In this document: one piece after another, positions 23,875 to 37,800 of the stretch
Numbering within the stretch: the first letter of the stretch is position 1
Layout: every line of letters begins with the position of its first letter
Source of the DNA: Phylloscopus collybita
Taxonomy: Eukaryota > Chordata > Aves > Passeriformes > Phylloscopidae
Length of the DNA: 64,000 nt
NCBI GenBank assembly: GCA_027886175.1
Contig: JAJNNQ010000139.1
Coordinates: 682,001 to 746,000, forward strand
Reading direction: 5' to 3'
Notes under the pieces: generated by a model
What the model was told of the DNA's origin: nothing
Database searches by the model: none
The model's input: only the letters and a program-made list of their open reading frames with translations
Program-made: the position numbers and the translations under genes

Positions 23875-26825
23875 GTGATGCTGTTGTGGAAAAGGCAGGA
23901 AAGTGGCTGCAAAAGCGTTTTGGCTTGCTGGAAGCAGCAGCATGCACGCAGGCTTCTCTGCACGCTGCAAACACAAAACAGAAGCACCTACACGGCGAGA
24001 GGAGACGGCCTGACACCTGCTGCACTCAGTACAGCTCTGGGCTGCTGCCAGGAAAGGTATTTCAAGGAACTAGCCACGGGGACTCTGCACTGTGCTGGGA
24101 CAGTTTCTACAAGGTGACCAGAAGCTGTTCGCCAGCACCCGCTTGCAGCGACCGAGTTCGGCTTTCCACGTTCTTCCCCGGCTCTCTTTCGCTTCTCCGC
24201 ACAAGCTGCGGCTGTACCGAAGACGCCGCTGGCTGTGCTTCCGCGAAGCGCTGCTTTCTCGGCAAAACGCAGCTTCTCGTTCTTGACAGCTCTGCTATGC
24301 AGAAGCACAGGAAAGCCGGCAGAGCTGCTCCTCTAGCTGCTCTACGCAGAGGCAACTGTAAATCAGCTAGACAGTGATGCTGTTGTGGAAAAGGCAGGAA
24401 AGTGGCTGCAAAAGCGTTTTGGCTTGCTTAAAGCAGCAGCAAGCACGCGGGCTTCTCTGCACGCTGCAAACACAAAACAGAAGCACCTACACGGCGAGAG
24501 GAGACTGCCTGACGCCTGCTGCACTCAGTACAGCTCTGGGCTGCTGCCAGGAAAGGTATTTCAAGGAACTAGCCATGGGGACTCTGCACTGTGCTGGGAC
24601 AGTTTCTACAAGGTGACCAGAAGCTGTTCGCCAGCACCCGCTTGCAGCGACCGAGTTCGGCTTTCCACGTTCTTCCCCGGCTCTCTTTCGCTTCTCCGCA
24701 CAAGCTGCGGCTGTACCGAAGACGCCGCTGGCTGTGCTTCCGCGAAGCGCTGCTTTCTCGGCAAAACGCAGCTTCTCGTTCTTGACAGCTCTGCTATGCA
24801 GAAGCACAGGAAAGCCGGCAGAGCTGCTCCTCTAGCTGCTCTACGCAGAGGCAACTGTAAATCAGCTAGACAGTGATGCTGTTGTGGAAAAGGCAGGAAA
24901 GTGGCTGCAAAAGCGTTTTGGCTTGCTGGAAGCAGCAGCAAGCACGCGGGCTTCTCTGCACGCTGCAAACACCAAACAGAAGCACCTACACGGCGAGAGG
25001 AGACGGCCTGACACCTGCTGCACTCAGTACAGCTCTGGGCTGCTGCCAGGAAAGGTATTTCAAGGAACTAGCCACGGGGACTCTGCACTGTGCTGGGACA
25101 GTTTCTACAAGGTGACCAGAAGCTGTTCGCCAGCACCCGCTTGCAGCGACCGAGTTCGGCTTTCCACGTTCTTCCCCGGCTCTCTTTCGCTTCTCCGCAC
25201 AAGCTGCGGCTGTACCGAAGACGCCGCTGGCTGTGCTTCCGCGAAGCGCTGCTTTCTCGGCAAAACGCAGCTTCTCGTTCTTGACAGCTCTGCTATGCAG
25301 AAGCACAGGAAAGCCGGCAGAGCTGCTCCTCTAGCTGCTCTACGCAGAGGCAACTGTAAATCAGCTAGACAGTGATCCTGTTGTGGAAAAGGCAGGAAAG
25401 TGGCTGCAAAAGCGTTTTGGCTTGCTGGAAGCAGCAGCATGCACGCAGGCTTCTCTGCACGCTGCAAACACAAAACAGAAGCACCTACACGGCGAGAGGA
25501 GACGGCCTGACACCTGCTGCACTCAGTACAGCTCTGGGCTGCTGCCAGGAAAGGTATTTCAAGGAACTAGCCACGGGGACTCTGCACTGTGCTGGGACAG
25601 TTTCTACAAGGTGACCAGAAGCTGTTCGCCAGCACCCGCTTGCAGCGACCGAGTTCGGCTTTCCACGTTCTTCCCCGGCTCTCTTTCGCTTCTCCGCACA
25701 AGCTGCGGCTGTACCGAAGACGCCGCTGGCTGTGCTTCCGCGAAGCGCTGCTTTCTCGGCAAAACGCAGCTTCTCGTTCTTGACAGCTCTGCTATGCAGA
25801 AGCACAGGAAAGCCGGCAGAGCTGCTCCTCTAGCTGCTCTACGCAGAGGCAACTGTAAATCAGCTAGACAGTGATCCTGTTGTGGAAAAGGCAGGAAAGT
25901 GGCTGCAAAAGCGTTTTGGCTTGCTGGAAGCAGCAGCAAGCACGCGGGCTTCTCTGCACGCTGCAAACACAAAACAGAAGCACCTACACGGCGAGAGGAG
26001 ACTGCCTGACGCCTGCTGCACTCAGTACAGCTCTGGGCTGCTGCCAGGAAAGGTATTTCAAGGAACTAGCCACGGGGACTCTGCACTGTGCTGGGACAGT
26101 TTCTACAAGGTGACCAGAAGCTGTTCGCCAGCACCCGCTTGCAGCGACCGAGTTCGGCTTTCCACGTTCTTCCCCGGCTCTCTTTCGCTTCTCCGCACAA
26201 GCTGCGGCTGTACCGAAGACGCCGCTGGCTCGTTCTTGACAGCTCTGCTATGCAGAAGCACAGGAAAGCCGGCAGAGCTGCTCCTCTAGCTGCTCTACGC
26301 AGAGGCAACTGTAAATCAGCTAGACAGTGATGCTGTTGTGGAAAAGGCAGGAAAGTGGCTGCAAAAGCGTTTTGGCTTGCTGGAATCAGCAGCAAGCACG
26401 CGGGCTTCTCTGCACGCTGCAAACACAAAACAGAAGCACCTACACGGCGAGAGGAGACTGCCTGACACCTGCTGCACTCAGTACAGCTCTGGGCTGCTGC
26501 CAGGAAAGGTATTTCAAGGAACTAGCCACGGGGACTCTGCACTGTGCTGGGAGAGTTTCTACAAGGTGACCAGAAGCTGTTCGCCAGCACCCGCTTGCAG
26601 CGACCGAGTTCGGCTTTCCACGTTCTTCCCCGGCTCTCTTTCGCTTCTCCGCACAAGCTGCGGCTGTACCGAAGACGCCGCTGGCTGTGCTTCCGCGAAG
26701 CGCTGCTTTCTCGGCAAAACGCAGCTTCTCGTTCTTGACAGCTCTGCTATGCAGAAGCACAGGAAAGCCGGCAGAGCTGCTCCTCTAGCTGCTCTACGCA
26801 GAGGCAACTGTAAATCAGCTAGACA
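23376..26825 (+). repeat. Duplicated 7-unit block B, copy 2 (M48-M54)
   Basis: M48 6G,101C,133G; M49 6G,69T,76A,133G; M50 6G,56T,57A,141G,203T; M51 6G,101C,133G; M52 6C,69T,76A,133G; M53 6C,141G and deleted; M54 6G,60T,227G. It matches 9034-12483. Block A copy 2 therefore runs straight into block B copy 2, sharing unit M48, although the two source blocks are separate at 1093-4585 and 9034-12483. Confidence 0.88.
25871..26326 (+). repeat. Shortened 456-bp unit M53
   Basis: Deletion of u361-u403 joined at 26230/26231, with u141G. It is the only short unit with u6C, and it is the last short unit in the window: no deletion is seen in the remaining 37.7 kb. Confidence 0.97.
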
Positions 26826-28821
26826 GTGATCCTGTTGTGGAAAAGGCAGGAAAGTGGCTGCAAAAGCGTTTTGGCTTGCTGGAAGCAGCAGCAAGCACGC
26901 GGGCTTCTCTGCACGCTGCAAACACAAAACAGAAGCACCTACACGGCGAGAGGAGACTGCCTGACACCTGCTGCACTCAGTACAGCTCTGGGCTGCTGCC
27001 AGGAAAGGTATTTCAAGGAACTAGCCACGGGGACTCTGCACTGTGCTGGGAGAGTTTGTACAAGGTGACCAGAAGCTGTTCGCCAGCACCCGCTTGCAGC
27101 GACCGAGTTCGGCTTTCCACGTTCTTCCCCGGCTCTCTTTCGCTTCTCCGCACAAGCTGCGGCTGTACCGAAGACGCCGCTGGCTGTGCTTCCGCGAAGC
27201 GCTGCTTTCTCGGCAAAACGCAGCTTCTCGTTCTTGACAGCTCTGCTATGCAGAAGCACAGGAAAGCCGGCAGAGCTGCTCCTCTAGCTGCTCTACGCAG
27301 AGGCAACTGTAAATCAGCTAGACAGTGATCCTGTTGTGGAATAGGCAAGAAAGTGGCTGCAAAAGCGTTTTGGCTTGCTGGAAGCAGCAGCAAGCACGCG
27401 GGCTTCTCTGCACGCTGCAAACACAAAATAGAAGCACCTACACGGCGAGAGGATACTGCCTGACACCTGCTGCACTCAGTACAGCTCTGGGCTGCTGCCA
27501 GGAAAGGTATTTCAAGGAACTCGCCACGGGGACTCTGCACTGTGCTGGGACAGTTTCTACAAGGTGACCAGAAGCTGTTCGCCAGCACCCGCTTGCAGCG
27601 ACCGAGTTCGGCTTTCCACGTTCTTCCCCGGCTCTCTTTCGCTTCTCCGCACAAGCTGCGGCTGTACCGAAGACGCCGCTGGCTGTGCTTCCGCGAAGCG
27701 CTGCTTTCTCGGCAAAACGCAGCTTCTCGTTCTTGACAGCTCTGCTATGCAGAAGCACAGGAAAGCCGGCAGAGCTGCTCCTCTAGCTGCTCTACGCAGA
27801 GGCAACTGTAAATCAGCTAGACAGTGATGCTGTTGTGGAAAAGGCAGGAAAGTGGCTGCAAAAGCGTTTTGGCTTGCTGGAAGCAGCAGCATGCACGCAG
27901 GCTTCTCTGCACGCTGCAAACACAAAACAGAAGCACCTACACGGCGAGAGGAGACTGCCTGACACCTGCTGCACTCAGTACAGCTCTGGGCTGCTGCCAG
28001 GAAAGGTATTTCAAGGAACTAGCCACGGGGACTCTGCACTGTGCTGGGACAGTTTCTACAAGGTGACCAGAAGCTGTTCGCCAGCACCCGCTTGCAGCGA
28101 CCGAGTTCGGCTTTCCACGTTCTTCCCCGGCTCTCTTTCGCTTCTCCGCACAAGCTGCGGCTGTACCGAAGACGCCGCTGGCTGTGCTTCCGCGAAGCGC
28201 TGCTTTCTCGGCAAAACGCAGCTTCTCGTTCTTGACAGCTCTGCTATGCAGAAGCACAGGAAAGCCGGCAGAGCTGCTCCTCTAGCTGCTCTACGCAGAG
28301 GCAACTGTAAATCAGCTAGACAGTGATGCTGTTGTGGAAAAGGCAAGAAAGTGGCTGCAAAAGCGTTTTGGCTTGCTGGAAGCAGCAGCAAGCACGCGGG
28401 CTTCTCTGCAGGCTGCAAACACAAAATAGAAGCACCTACACGGCGAGAGGATACTGCCTGACACCTGCTGCACTCAGTACAGCTCTGGGCTGCTGCCAGG
28501 AAAGGTATTTCAAGGAACTCGCCACGGGGACTCTGCACTGTGCTGGGACAGTTTCTACAAGGTGACCAGAAGCTGTTCGCCAGCACCCGCTTGCAGCGAC
28601 CGAGTTCGGCTTTCCACGTTCTTCCCCGGCTCTCTTTCGCTTCTCCGCACAAGCTGCGGCTGTACCGAAGACGCCGCTGGCTGTGCTTCCGCGAAGCGCT
28701 GCTTTCTCGGCAAAACGCAGCTTCTCGTTCTTGACAGCTCTGCTATGCAGAAGCACAGGAAAGCCGGCAGAGCTGCTCCTCTAGCTGCTCTACGCAGAGG
28801 CAACTGTAAATCAGCTAGACA
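26826..28821 (+). repeat. Transition units M55-M58 between two zones
   Basis: M55 is 6C,227G,233G, the first unit with u233G (TTTGTACAAG, a BsrGI site). M56 is 6C,18T,24A,105T,130T,198C, the last u105T,18T unit of the left zone. M57 is 6G,69T,76A. M58 is 6G,24A,89G,105T,130T,198C: like M56 but without u18T and with private u89G, which creates the only CTGCAG (a PstI site) of the window. M56-M57 and M58-M59 look like a 2-unit duplication (998 bp). Confidence 0.82.
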
Positions 28822-31800
28822 GTGATGCTGTTGTGGAAAAGGCAGGAAAGTGGCTGCAAAAGCGTTTTGGCTTGCTGGAAGCAGCAGCATGCACGCAGGC
28901 TTCTCTGCACGCTGCAAACACAAAACAGAAGCACCTACACGGCGAGAGGAGACTGCCTGACACCTGCTGCACTCAGTACAGCTCTGGGCTGCTGCCAGGA
29001 AAGGTATTTCAAGGAACTAGCCACGGGGACTCTGCACTGTGCTGGGACAGTTTGTACAAGGTGACCAGAAGCTGTTCGCCAGCACCCGCTTGCAGCGACC
29101 GAGTTCGGCTTTCCACGTTCTTCCCCGGCTCTCTTTCGCTTCTCCGCACAAGCTGCGGCTGTACCGAAGACGCCGCTGGCTGTGCTTCCGCGAAGCGCTG
29201 CTTTCTCGGCAAAACGCAGCTTCTCGTTCTTGACAGCTCTGCTATGCAGAAGCACAGGAAAGCCGGCAGAGCTGCTCCTCTAGCTGCTCTACGCAGAGGC
29301 AACTGTAAATCAGCTAGACAGTGATCCTGTTGTGGAAAAGGCAGGAAAGTGGCTGCAAAAGCGTTTTGGCTTGCTGAAAGCAGCAGCAAGCACGCGGGCT
29401 TCTCTGCACGCTGCAAACACAAAACAGAAGCACCTACACGGCGAGAGGAGACTGCCTGACACCTGCTGCACTCAGTACAGCTCTGGGCTGCTGCCAGGAA
29501 AGGTATTTCAAGGAACTCGCCACGGGGACTCTGCACTGTGCTGGGACAGTTTCTACAAGGTGACCAGAAGCTGTTCGCCAGCACCCGCTTGCAGCGACCG
29601 AGTTCGGCTTTCCACGTTCTTCCCCGGCTCTCTTTCGCTTCTCCGCACAAGCTGCGGCTGTACCGAAGACGCCGCTGGCTGTGCTTCCGCGAAGCGCTGC
29701 TTTCTCGGCAAAACGCAGCTTCTCGTTCTTGACAGCTCTGCTATGCAGAAGCACAGGAAAGCCGGCAGAGCTGCTCCTCTAGCTGCTCTACGCAGAGGCA
29801 ACTGTAAATCAGCTAGACAGTGATCCTGTTGTGGAAAAGGCAGGAAAGTGGCTGCAAAAGCGTTTTGGCTTGCTGAAAGCAGCAGGAAGCACGCGGGCTT
29901 CTCTGCACGCTGCAAACACAAAACAGAAGCACCTACACGGCGAGAGGAGACTGCCTGACACCTGCTGCACTCAGTACAGCTCTGGGCTGCTGCCAGGAAA
30001 GGTATTTCAAGGAACTAGCCACGGGGACTCTGCACTGTGCTGGGAGAGTTTCTACAAGGTGACCAGAAGCTGTTCGCCAGCACCCGCTTGCAGCGACCGA
30101 GTTCGGCTTTCCACGTTCTTCCCCGGCTCTCTTTCGCTTCTCCGCACAAGCTGCGGCTGTACCGAAGACGCCGCTGGCTGTGCTTCCGCGAAGCGCTGCT
30201 TTCTCGGCAAAACGCAGCTTCTCGTTCTTGACAGCTCTGCTATGCAGAAGCACAGGAAAGCCGGCAAAGCTGCTCCTCTAGCTGCTCTACGCAGAGGCAA
30301 CTGTAAATCAGCTAGACAGTGATGCTGTTGTGGAAAAGGCAGGAAAGTGGCTGCAAAAGCGTTTTGGCTTGCTGGAAGCAGCAGCATGCACGCGGGCTTC
30401 TCTGCACGCTGCAAACACAAAACAGAAGCACCTACACGGCGAGAGGAGACGGCCTGACACCTGCTGCACTCAGTACAGCTCTGGGCTGCTGCCAGGAAAG
30501 GTATTTCAAGGAACTAGCCACGGGGACTCTGCACTGTGCTGGGACAGTTTCTACAAGGTGACCAGAAGCTGTTCGCCAGCACCCGGTTGCAGCGACCGAG
30601 TTCGGCTTTCCACGTTCTTCCCCGGCTCTCTTTCGCTTCTCCGCACAAGCTGCGGCTGTACCGAAGACGCCGCTGGCTGTGCTTCCGCGAAGCGCTGCTT
30701 TCTCGGCAAAACGCAGCTTCTCGTTCTTGACAGCTCTGCTATGCAGAAGCACAGGAAAGCCGGCAGAGCTGCTCCTCTAGCTGCTCTACGCAGAGGCAAC
30801 TGTAAATCAGCTAGACAGTGATCCTGTTGTGGAAAAGGCAGGAAAGTGGCTGCAAAAGCGTTTTGGCTTGCTGGAAGCAGCAGCATGCACGCGGGCTTCT
30901 CTGCACGCTGCAAACACAAAACAGAAGCACCTACACGGCGAGAGGATACTGCCTGACACCTGCTGCACTCAGTACAGCTCTGGGCTGCTGCCAGGAAAGG
31001 TATTTCAAGGAACTCGCCACGGGGACTCTGCACTGTGCTGGGACAGTTTCTACAAGGTGACCAGAAGCTGTTCGCCAGCACCCGCTTGCAGCGACCGAGT
31101 TCGGCTTTCCACGTTCTTCCCCGGCTCTCTTTCGCTTCTCCGCACAAGCTGCGGCTGTACCGAAGACGCCGCTGGCTGTGCTTCCGCGAAGCGCTGCTTT
31201 CTCGGCAAAACGCAGCTTCTCGTTCTTGACAGCTCTGCTATGCAGAAGCACAGGAAAGCCGGCAGAGCTGCTCCTCTAGCTGCTCTACGCAGAGGCAACT
31301 GTAAATCAGCTAGACAGTGATGCTGTTGTGGAAAAGGCAGGAAAGTGGCTGCAAAAGCGTTTTGGCTTGCTGGAAGCAGCAGCAAGCACGCGGGCTTCTC
31401 TGCACGCTGCAAACACAAAACAGAAGCACCTACACGGCGAGAGGAGACTGCCTGACACCTGCTGCACTCAGTACAGCTCTGGGCTGCTGCCAGGAAAGGT
31501 ATTTCAAGGAACTAGCCACGGGGACTCTGCACTGTGCTGGGAGAGTTTGTACAAGGTGACCAGAAGCTGTTCGCCAGCACCCGCTTGCAGCGACCGAGTT
31601 CGGCTTTCCACGTTCTTCCCCGGCTCTCTTTCGCTTCTCCGCACAAGCTGCGGCTGTACCGAAGACGCCGCTGGCTGTGCTTCCGCGAAGCGCTGCTTTC
31701 TCGGCAAAACGCAGCTTCTCGTTCTTGACAGCTCTGCTATGCAGAAGCACAGGAAAGCCGGCAGAGCTGCTCCTCTAGCTGCTCTACGCAGAGGCAACTG

Positions 31801-34800
31801 TAAATCAGCTAGACAGTGATGCTGTTGTGGAAAAGGCAGGAAAGTGGCTGCAAAAGCGTTTTGGCTTGCTGGAAGCAGCAGCAAGCACGCGGGCTTCTCT
31901 GCACGCTGCAAACACAAAACAGAAGCACCTACACGGCGAGAGGAGACTGCCTGACACCTGCTGCACTCAGTACAGCTCTGGGCTGCTGCCAGGAAAGGTA
32001 TTTCAAGGAACTAGCCACGGGGACTCTGCACTGTGCTGGGAGAGTTTGTACAAGGTGACCAGAAGCTGTTCGCCAGCACCCGCTTGCAGCGACCGAGTTC
32101 GGCTTTCCACGTTCTTCCCCGGCTCTCTTTCGCTTCTCCGCACAAGCTGCGGCTGTACCGAAGACGCCGCTGGCTGTGCTTCCGCGAAGCGCTGCTTTCT
32201 CGGCAAAACGCAGCTTCTCGTTCTTGACAGCTCTGCTATGCAGAAGCACAGGAAAGCCGGCAGAGCTGCTCCTCTAGCTGCTCTACGCAGAGGCAACTGT
32301 AAATCAGCTAGACAGTGATGCTGTTGTGGAAAAGGCAGGAAAGTGGCTGCAAAAGCGTTTTGGCTTGCTGGAAGCAGCAGCAAGCACGCGGGCTTCTCTG
32401 CACGCTGCAAACACAAAACAGAAGCACCTACACGGCGAGAGGAGACTGCCTGACACCTGCTGCACTCAGTACAGCTCTGGGCTGCTGCCAGGAAAGGTAT
32501 TTCAAGGAACTAGCCACGGGGACTCTGCACTGTGCTGGGACAGTTTCTACAAGGTGACCAGAAGCTGTTCGCCAGCACCCGCTTGCAGCGACCGAGTTCA
32601 ACTTTCCACGTTCTTCCCCGGCTCTCTTTCGCTTCTCCGCACAAGCTGCGGCTGTACCGAAGACGCCGCTGGCTGTGCTTCCGCGAAGCGCTGCTTTCTC
32701 GGCAAAACGCAGCTTCTCGTTCTTGACAGCTCTGCTATGCAGAAGCACAGGAAAGCCGGCAGAGCTGCTCCTCTAGCTGCTCTACGCAGAGGCAACTGTA
32801 AATCAGCTAGACAGTGATCCTGTTGTGGAAAAGGCAGGAAAGTGGCTGCAAAAGCGTTTTGGCTTGCTGGAAGCAGCAGCAAGCACGCGGGCTTCTCTGC
32901 ACGCTGCAAACACAAAACAGAAGCACCTACACGGCGAGAGGATACTGCCTGACACCTGCTGCACTCAGTACAGCTCTGGGCTGCTGCCAGGAAAGGTATT
33001 TCAAGGAACTCGCCACGGGGACTCTGCACTGTGCTGGGAGAGTTTGTACAAGGTGACCAGAAGCTGTTCGCCAGCACCCGCTTGCAGCGACCGAGTTCGG
33101 CTTTCCACATTCTTCCCCGGCTCTCTTTCGCTTCTCCGCACAAGCTGCGGCTGTACCGAAGACGCCGCTGGCTGTGCTTCCGCGAAGCGCTGGTTTCTCG
33201 GCAAAACGCAGCTTCTCGTTCTTGACAGCTCTGCTATGCAGAAGCACAGGAAAGCCGGCAGAGCTGCTCCTCTAGCTGCTCTACGCAGAGGCCACTGTAA
33301 ATCAGCTAGACAGTGATGCTGTTGTGGAAAAGGCAGGAAAGTGGCTGCAAAAGCGTTTTGGCTTGCTGGAAGCAGCAGCATGCACGCAGGCTTCTCTGCA
33401 CGCTGCAAACACAAAACAGAAGCACCTACACGGCGAGAGGAGACTGCCTGACACCTGCTGCACTCAGTACAGCTCTGGGCTGCTGCCAGGAAAGGTATTT
33501 CAAGGAACTAGCCACGGGGACTCTGCACTGTGCTGGGACAGTTTCTACAAGGTGACCAGAAGCTGTTCGCCAGCACCCGCTTGCAGCGACCGAGTTCGGC
33601 TTTCCACGTTCTTCCCCGGCTCTCTTTCGCTTCTCCGCACAAGCTGCGGCTGTACCGAAGACGCCGCTGGCTGTGCTTCCGCGAAGCGCTGCTTTCTCGG
33701 CAAAACGCAGCTTCTCGTTCTTGACAGCTCTGCTATGCAGAAGCACAGGAAAGCCGGCAGAGCTGCTCCTCTAGCTGCTCTACGCAGAGGCAACTGTAAA
33801 TCAGCTAGACAGTGATCCTGTTGTGGAAAAGGCAGGAAAGTGGCTGCAAAAGCGTTTTGGCTTGCTGAAAGCAGCAGCAAGCACGCGGGCTTCTCTGCAC
33901 GCTGCAAACACAAAACAGAAGCACCTACACGGCGAGAGGAGACTGCCTGACACCTGCTGCACTCAGTACAGCTCTGGGCTGCTGCCAGGAAAGGTATTTC
34001 AAGGAACTAGCCACGGGGACTCTGCACTGTGCTGGGAGAGTTTCTACAAGGTGACCAGAAGCTGTTCGCCAGCACCCGCTTGCAGCGACCGAGTTCGGCT
34101 TTCCACGTTCTTCCCCCGCTCTCTTTCGCTTCTCCGCACAAGCTGCGGCTGTACCGAAGACGCCGCTGGCTGTGCTTCCGCGAAGCGCTGCTTTCTCGGC
34201 TAAACGCAGCTTCTCGTTCTTGACAGCTCTGCTATGCAGAAGCACAGGAAAGCCGGCAGAGCTGCTCCTCTAGCTGCTCTACGCAGAGGCAACTGTAAAT
34301 CAGCTAGACAGTGATCCTGTTGTGGAAAAGGCAGGAAAGTGGCTGCAAAAGCGTTTTGGCTTGCTGGAAGCAGCAGCAAGCACGCGGGCTTCTCTGCACG
34401 CTGCAAACACAAAACAGAAGCACCTACACGGCGAGAGGAGACTGCCTGACACCTGCTGCACTCAGTACAGCTCTGGGCTGCTGCCAGGAAAGGTATTTCA
34501 AGGAACTAGCCACGGGGACTCTGCACTGTGCTGGGAGAGTTTGTACAAGGTGACCAGAAGCTGTTCGCCAGCACCCGCTTGCAGCGACCGAGTTCGGCTT
34601 TCCACGTTCTTCCCCGGCTCTCTTTCGCTTCTCCGCACAAGCTGCGGCTGTACCGAAGACGCCGCTGGCTGTGCTTCCGCGAAGCGCTGCTTTCTCGGCA
34701 AAACGCAGCTTCTCGTTCTTGACAGCTCTGCTATGCAGAAGCACAGGAAAGCCGGCAGAGCTGCTCCTCTAGCTGCTCTACGCAGAGGCAACTGTAAATC

Positions 34801-37800
34801 AGCTAGACAGTGATGCTGTTGTGGAAAAGGCAGGAAAGTGGCTGCAAAAGCGTTTTGGCTTGCTGGAAGCAGCAGCATGCACGCGGGCTTCTCTGCACGC
34901 TGCAAACACAAAACAGAAGCACCTACACGGCGAGAGGAGACGGCCTGACACCTGCTGCACTCAGTACAGCTCTGGGCTGCTGCCAGGAAAGGTATTTCAA
35001 GGAACTAGCCACGGGGACTCTGCACTGTGCTGGGACAGTTTCTACAAGGTGACCAGAAGCTGTTCGCCAGCACCCGGTTGCAGCGACCGAGTTCGGCTTT
35101 CCACGTTCTTCCCCGGCTCTCTTTCGCTTCTCCGCACAAGCTGCGGCTGTACCGAAGACGCCGCTGGCTGTGCTTCCGCGAAGCGCTGCTTTCTCGGCAA
35201 AACGCAGCTTCTCGTTCTTGACAGCTCTGCTATGCAGAAGCACAGGAAAGCCGGCAGAGCTGCTCCTCTAGCTGCTCTACGCAGAGGCAACTGTAAATCA
35301 GCTAGACAGTGATGCTGTTGTGGAAAAGGCAGGAAAGTGGCTGCAAAAGCGTTTTGGCTTGCTGGAAGCAGCAGCAAGCACGCGGGCTTCTCTGCACGCT
35401 GCAAACACAAAACAGAAGCACCTACACGGCGAGAGGATACTGCCTGACACCTGCTGCACTCAGTACAGCTCTGGGCTGCTGCCAGGAAAGGTATTTCAAG
35501 GAACTCGCCACGGGGACTCTGCACTGTGCTGGGAGAGTTTGTACAAGGTGACCAGAAGCTGTTCGCCAGCACCCGCTTGCAGCGACCGAGTTCGGCTTTC
35601 CACGTTCTTCCCCGGCTCTCTTTCGCTTCTCCGCACAAGCTGCGGCTGTACCGAAGACGCCGCTGGCTGTGCTTCCGCGAAGCGCTGCTTTCTCGGCAAA
35701 ACGCAGCTTCTCGTTCTTGACAGCTCTGCTATGCAGAAGCACAGGAAAGCCGGCAGAGCTGCTCCTCTAGCTGCTCTACGCAGAGGCAACTGTAAATCAG
35801 CTAGACAGTGATGCTGTTGTGGAAAAGGCAGGAAAGTGGCTGCAAAAGCGTTTTGGCTTGCTGGAAGCAGCAGCAAGCACGCGGGCTTCTCTGCACGCTG
35901 CAAACACAAAACAGAAGCACCTACACGGCGAGAGGAGACTGCCTGACACCTGCTGCACTCAGTACAGCTCTGGGCTGCTGCCAGGAAAGGTATTTCAAGG
36001 AACTCGCCACGGGGACTCTGCACTGTGCTGGGAGAGTTTCTACAAGGTGACCAGAAGCTGTTCGCCAGCACCCGCTTGCAGCGACCGAGTTCGGCTTTCC
36101 ACGTTCTTCCCCGGCTCTCTTTCGCTTCTCCGCACAAGCTGCGGCTGTACCGAAGACGCCGCTGGCTGTGCTTCCGCGAAGCGCTGGTTTCTCGGCAAAA
36201 CGCAGCTTCTCGTTCTTGACAGCTCTGCTATGCAGAAGCACAGGAAAGCCGGCAGAGCTGCTCCTCTAGCTGCTCTACGCAGAGGCCACTGTAAATCAGC
36301 TAGACAGTGATGCTGTTGTGGAAAAGGCAGGAAAGTGGCTGCAAAAGCGTTTTGGCTTGCTGGAAGCAGCAGCATGCACGCAGGCTTCTCTGCACGCTGC
36401 AAACACAAAACAGAAGCACCTACACGGCGAGAGGAGACTGCCTGACACCTGCTGCACTCAGTACAGCTCTGGGCTGCTGCCAGGAAAGGTATTTCAAGGA
36501 ACTAGCCACGGGGACTCTGCACTGTGCTGGGACAGTTTCTACAAGGTGACCAGAAGCTGTTCGCCAGCACCCGCTTGCAGCGACCGAGTTCGGCTTTCCA
36601 CGTTCTTCCCCGGCTCTCTTTCGCTTCTCCGCACAAGCTGCGGCTGTACCGAAGACGCCGCTGGCTGTGCTTCCGCGAAGCGCTGCTTTCTCGGCAAAAC
36701 GCAGCTTCTCGTTCTTGACAGCTCTGCTATGCAGAAGCACAGGAAAGCCGGCAGAGCTGCTCCTCTAGCTGCTCTACGCAGAGGCAACTGTAAATCAGCT
36801 AGACAGTGATCCTGTTGTGGAAAAGGCAGGAAAGTGGCTGCAAAAGCGTTTTGGCTTGCTGAAAGCAGCAGCAAGCACGCGGGCTTCTCTGCACGCTGCA
36901 AACACAAAACAGAAGCACCTACACGGCGAGAGGAGACTGCCTGACACCTGCTGCACTCAGTACAGCTCTGGGCTGCTGCCAGGAAAGGTATTTCAAGGAA
37001 CTAGCCACGGGGACTCTGCACTGTGCTGGGAGAGTTTCTACAAGGTGACCAGAAGCTGTTCGCCAGCACCCGCTTGCAGCGACCGAGTTCGGCTTTCCAC
37101 GTTCTTCCCCCGCTCTCTTTCGCTTCTCCGCACAAGCTGCGGCTGTACCGAAGACGCCGCTGGCTGTGCTTCCGCGAAGCGCTGCTTTCTCGGCTAAACG
37201 CAGCTTCTCGTTCTTGACAGCTCTGCTATGCAGAAGCACAGGAAAGCCGGCAGAGCTGCTCCTCTAGCTGCTCTACGCAGAGGCAACTGTAAATCAGCTA
37301 GACAGTGATCCTGTTGTGGAAAAGGCAGGAAAGTGGCTGCAAAAGCGTTTTGGCTTGCTGGAAGCAGCAGCAAGCACGCGGGCTTCTCTGCACGCTGCAA
37401 ACACAAAACAGAAGCACCTACACGGCGAGAGGAGACTGCCTGACACCTGCTGCACTCAGTACAGCTCTGGGCTGCTGCCAGGAAAGGTATTTCAAGGAAC
37501 TAGCCACGGGGACTCTGCACTGTGCTGGGAGAGTTTGTACAAGGTGACCAGAAGCTGTTCGCCAGCACCCGCTTGCAGCGACCGAGTTCGGCTTTCCACG
37601 TTCTTCCCCGGCTCTCTTTCGCTTCTCCGCACAAGCTGCGGCTGTACCGAAGACGCCGCTGGCTGTGCTTCCGCGAAGCGCTGCTTTCTCGGCAAAACGC
37701 AGCTTCTCGTTCTTGACAGCTCTGCTATGCAGAAGCACAGGAAAGACGGCAGAGCTGCTCCTCTAGCTGCTCTACGCAGAGGCAACTGTAAATCAGCTAG

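Noticed and set aside
27013..27654. Minus-strand frames of up to 213 codons
   Set aside because: They change length whenever a variant alters a stop or start codon. They overlap open frames on both strands, as expected of a GC-rich repeat with few stop triplets. They show no recognisable domain.
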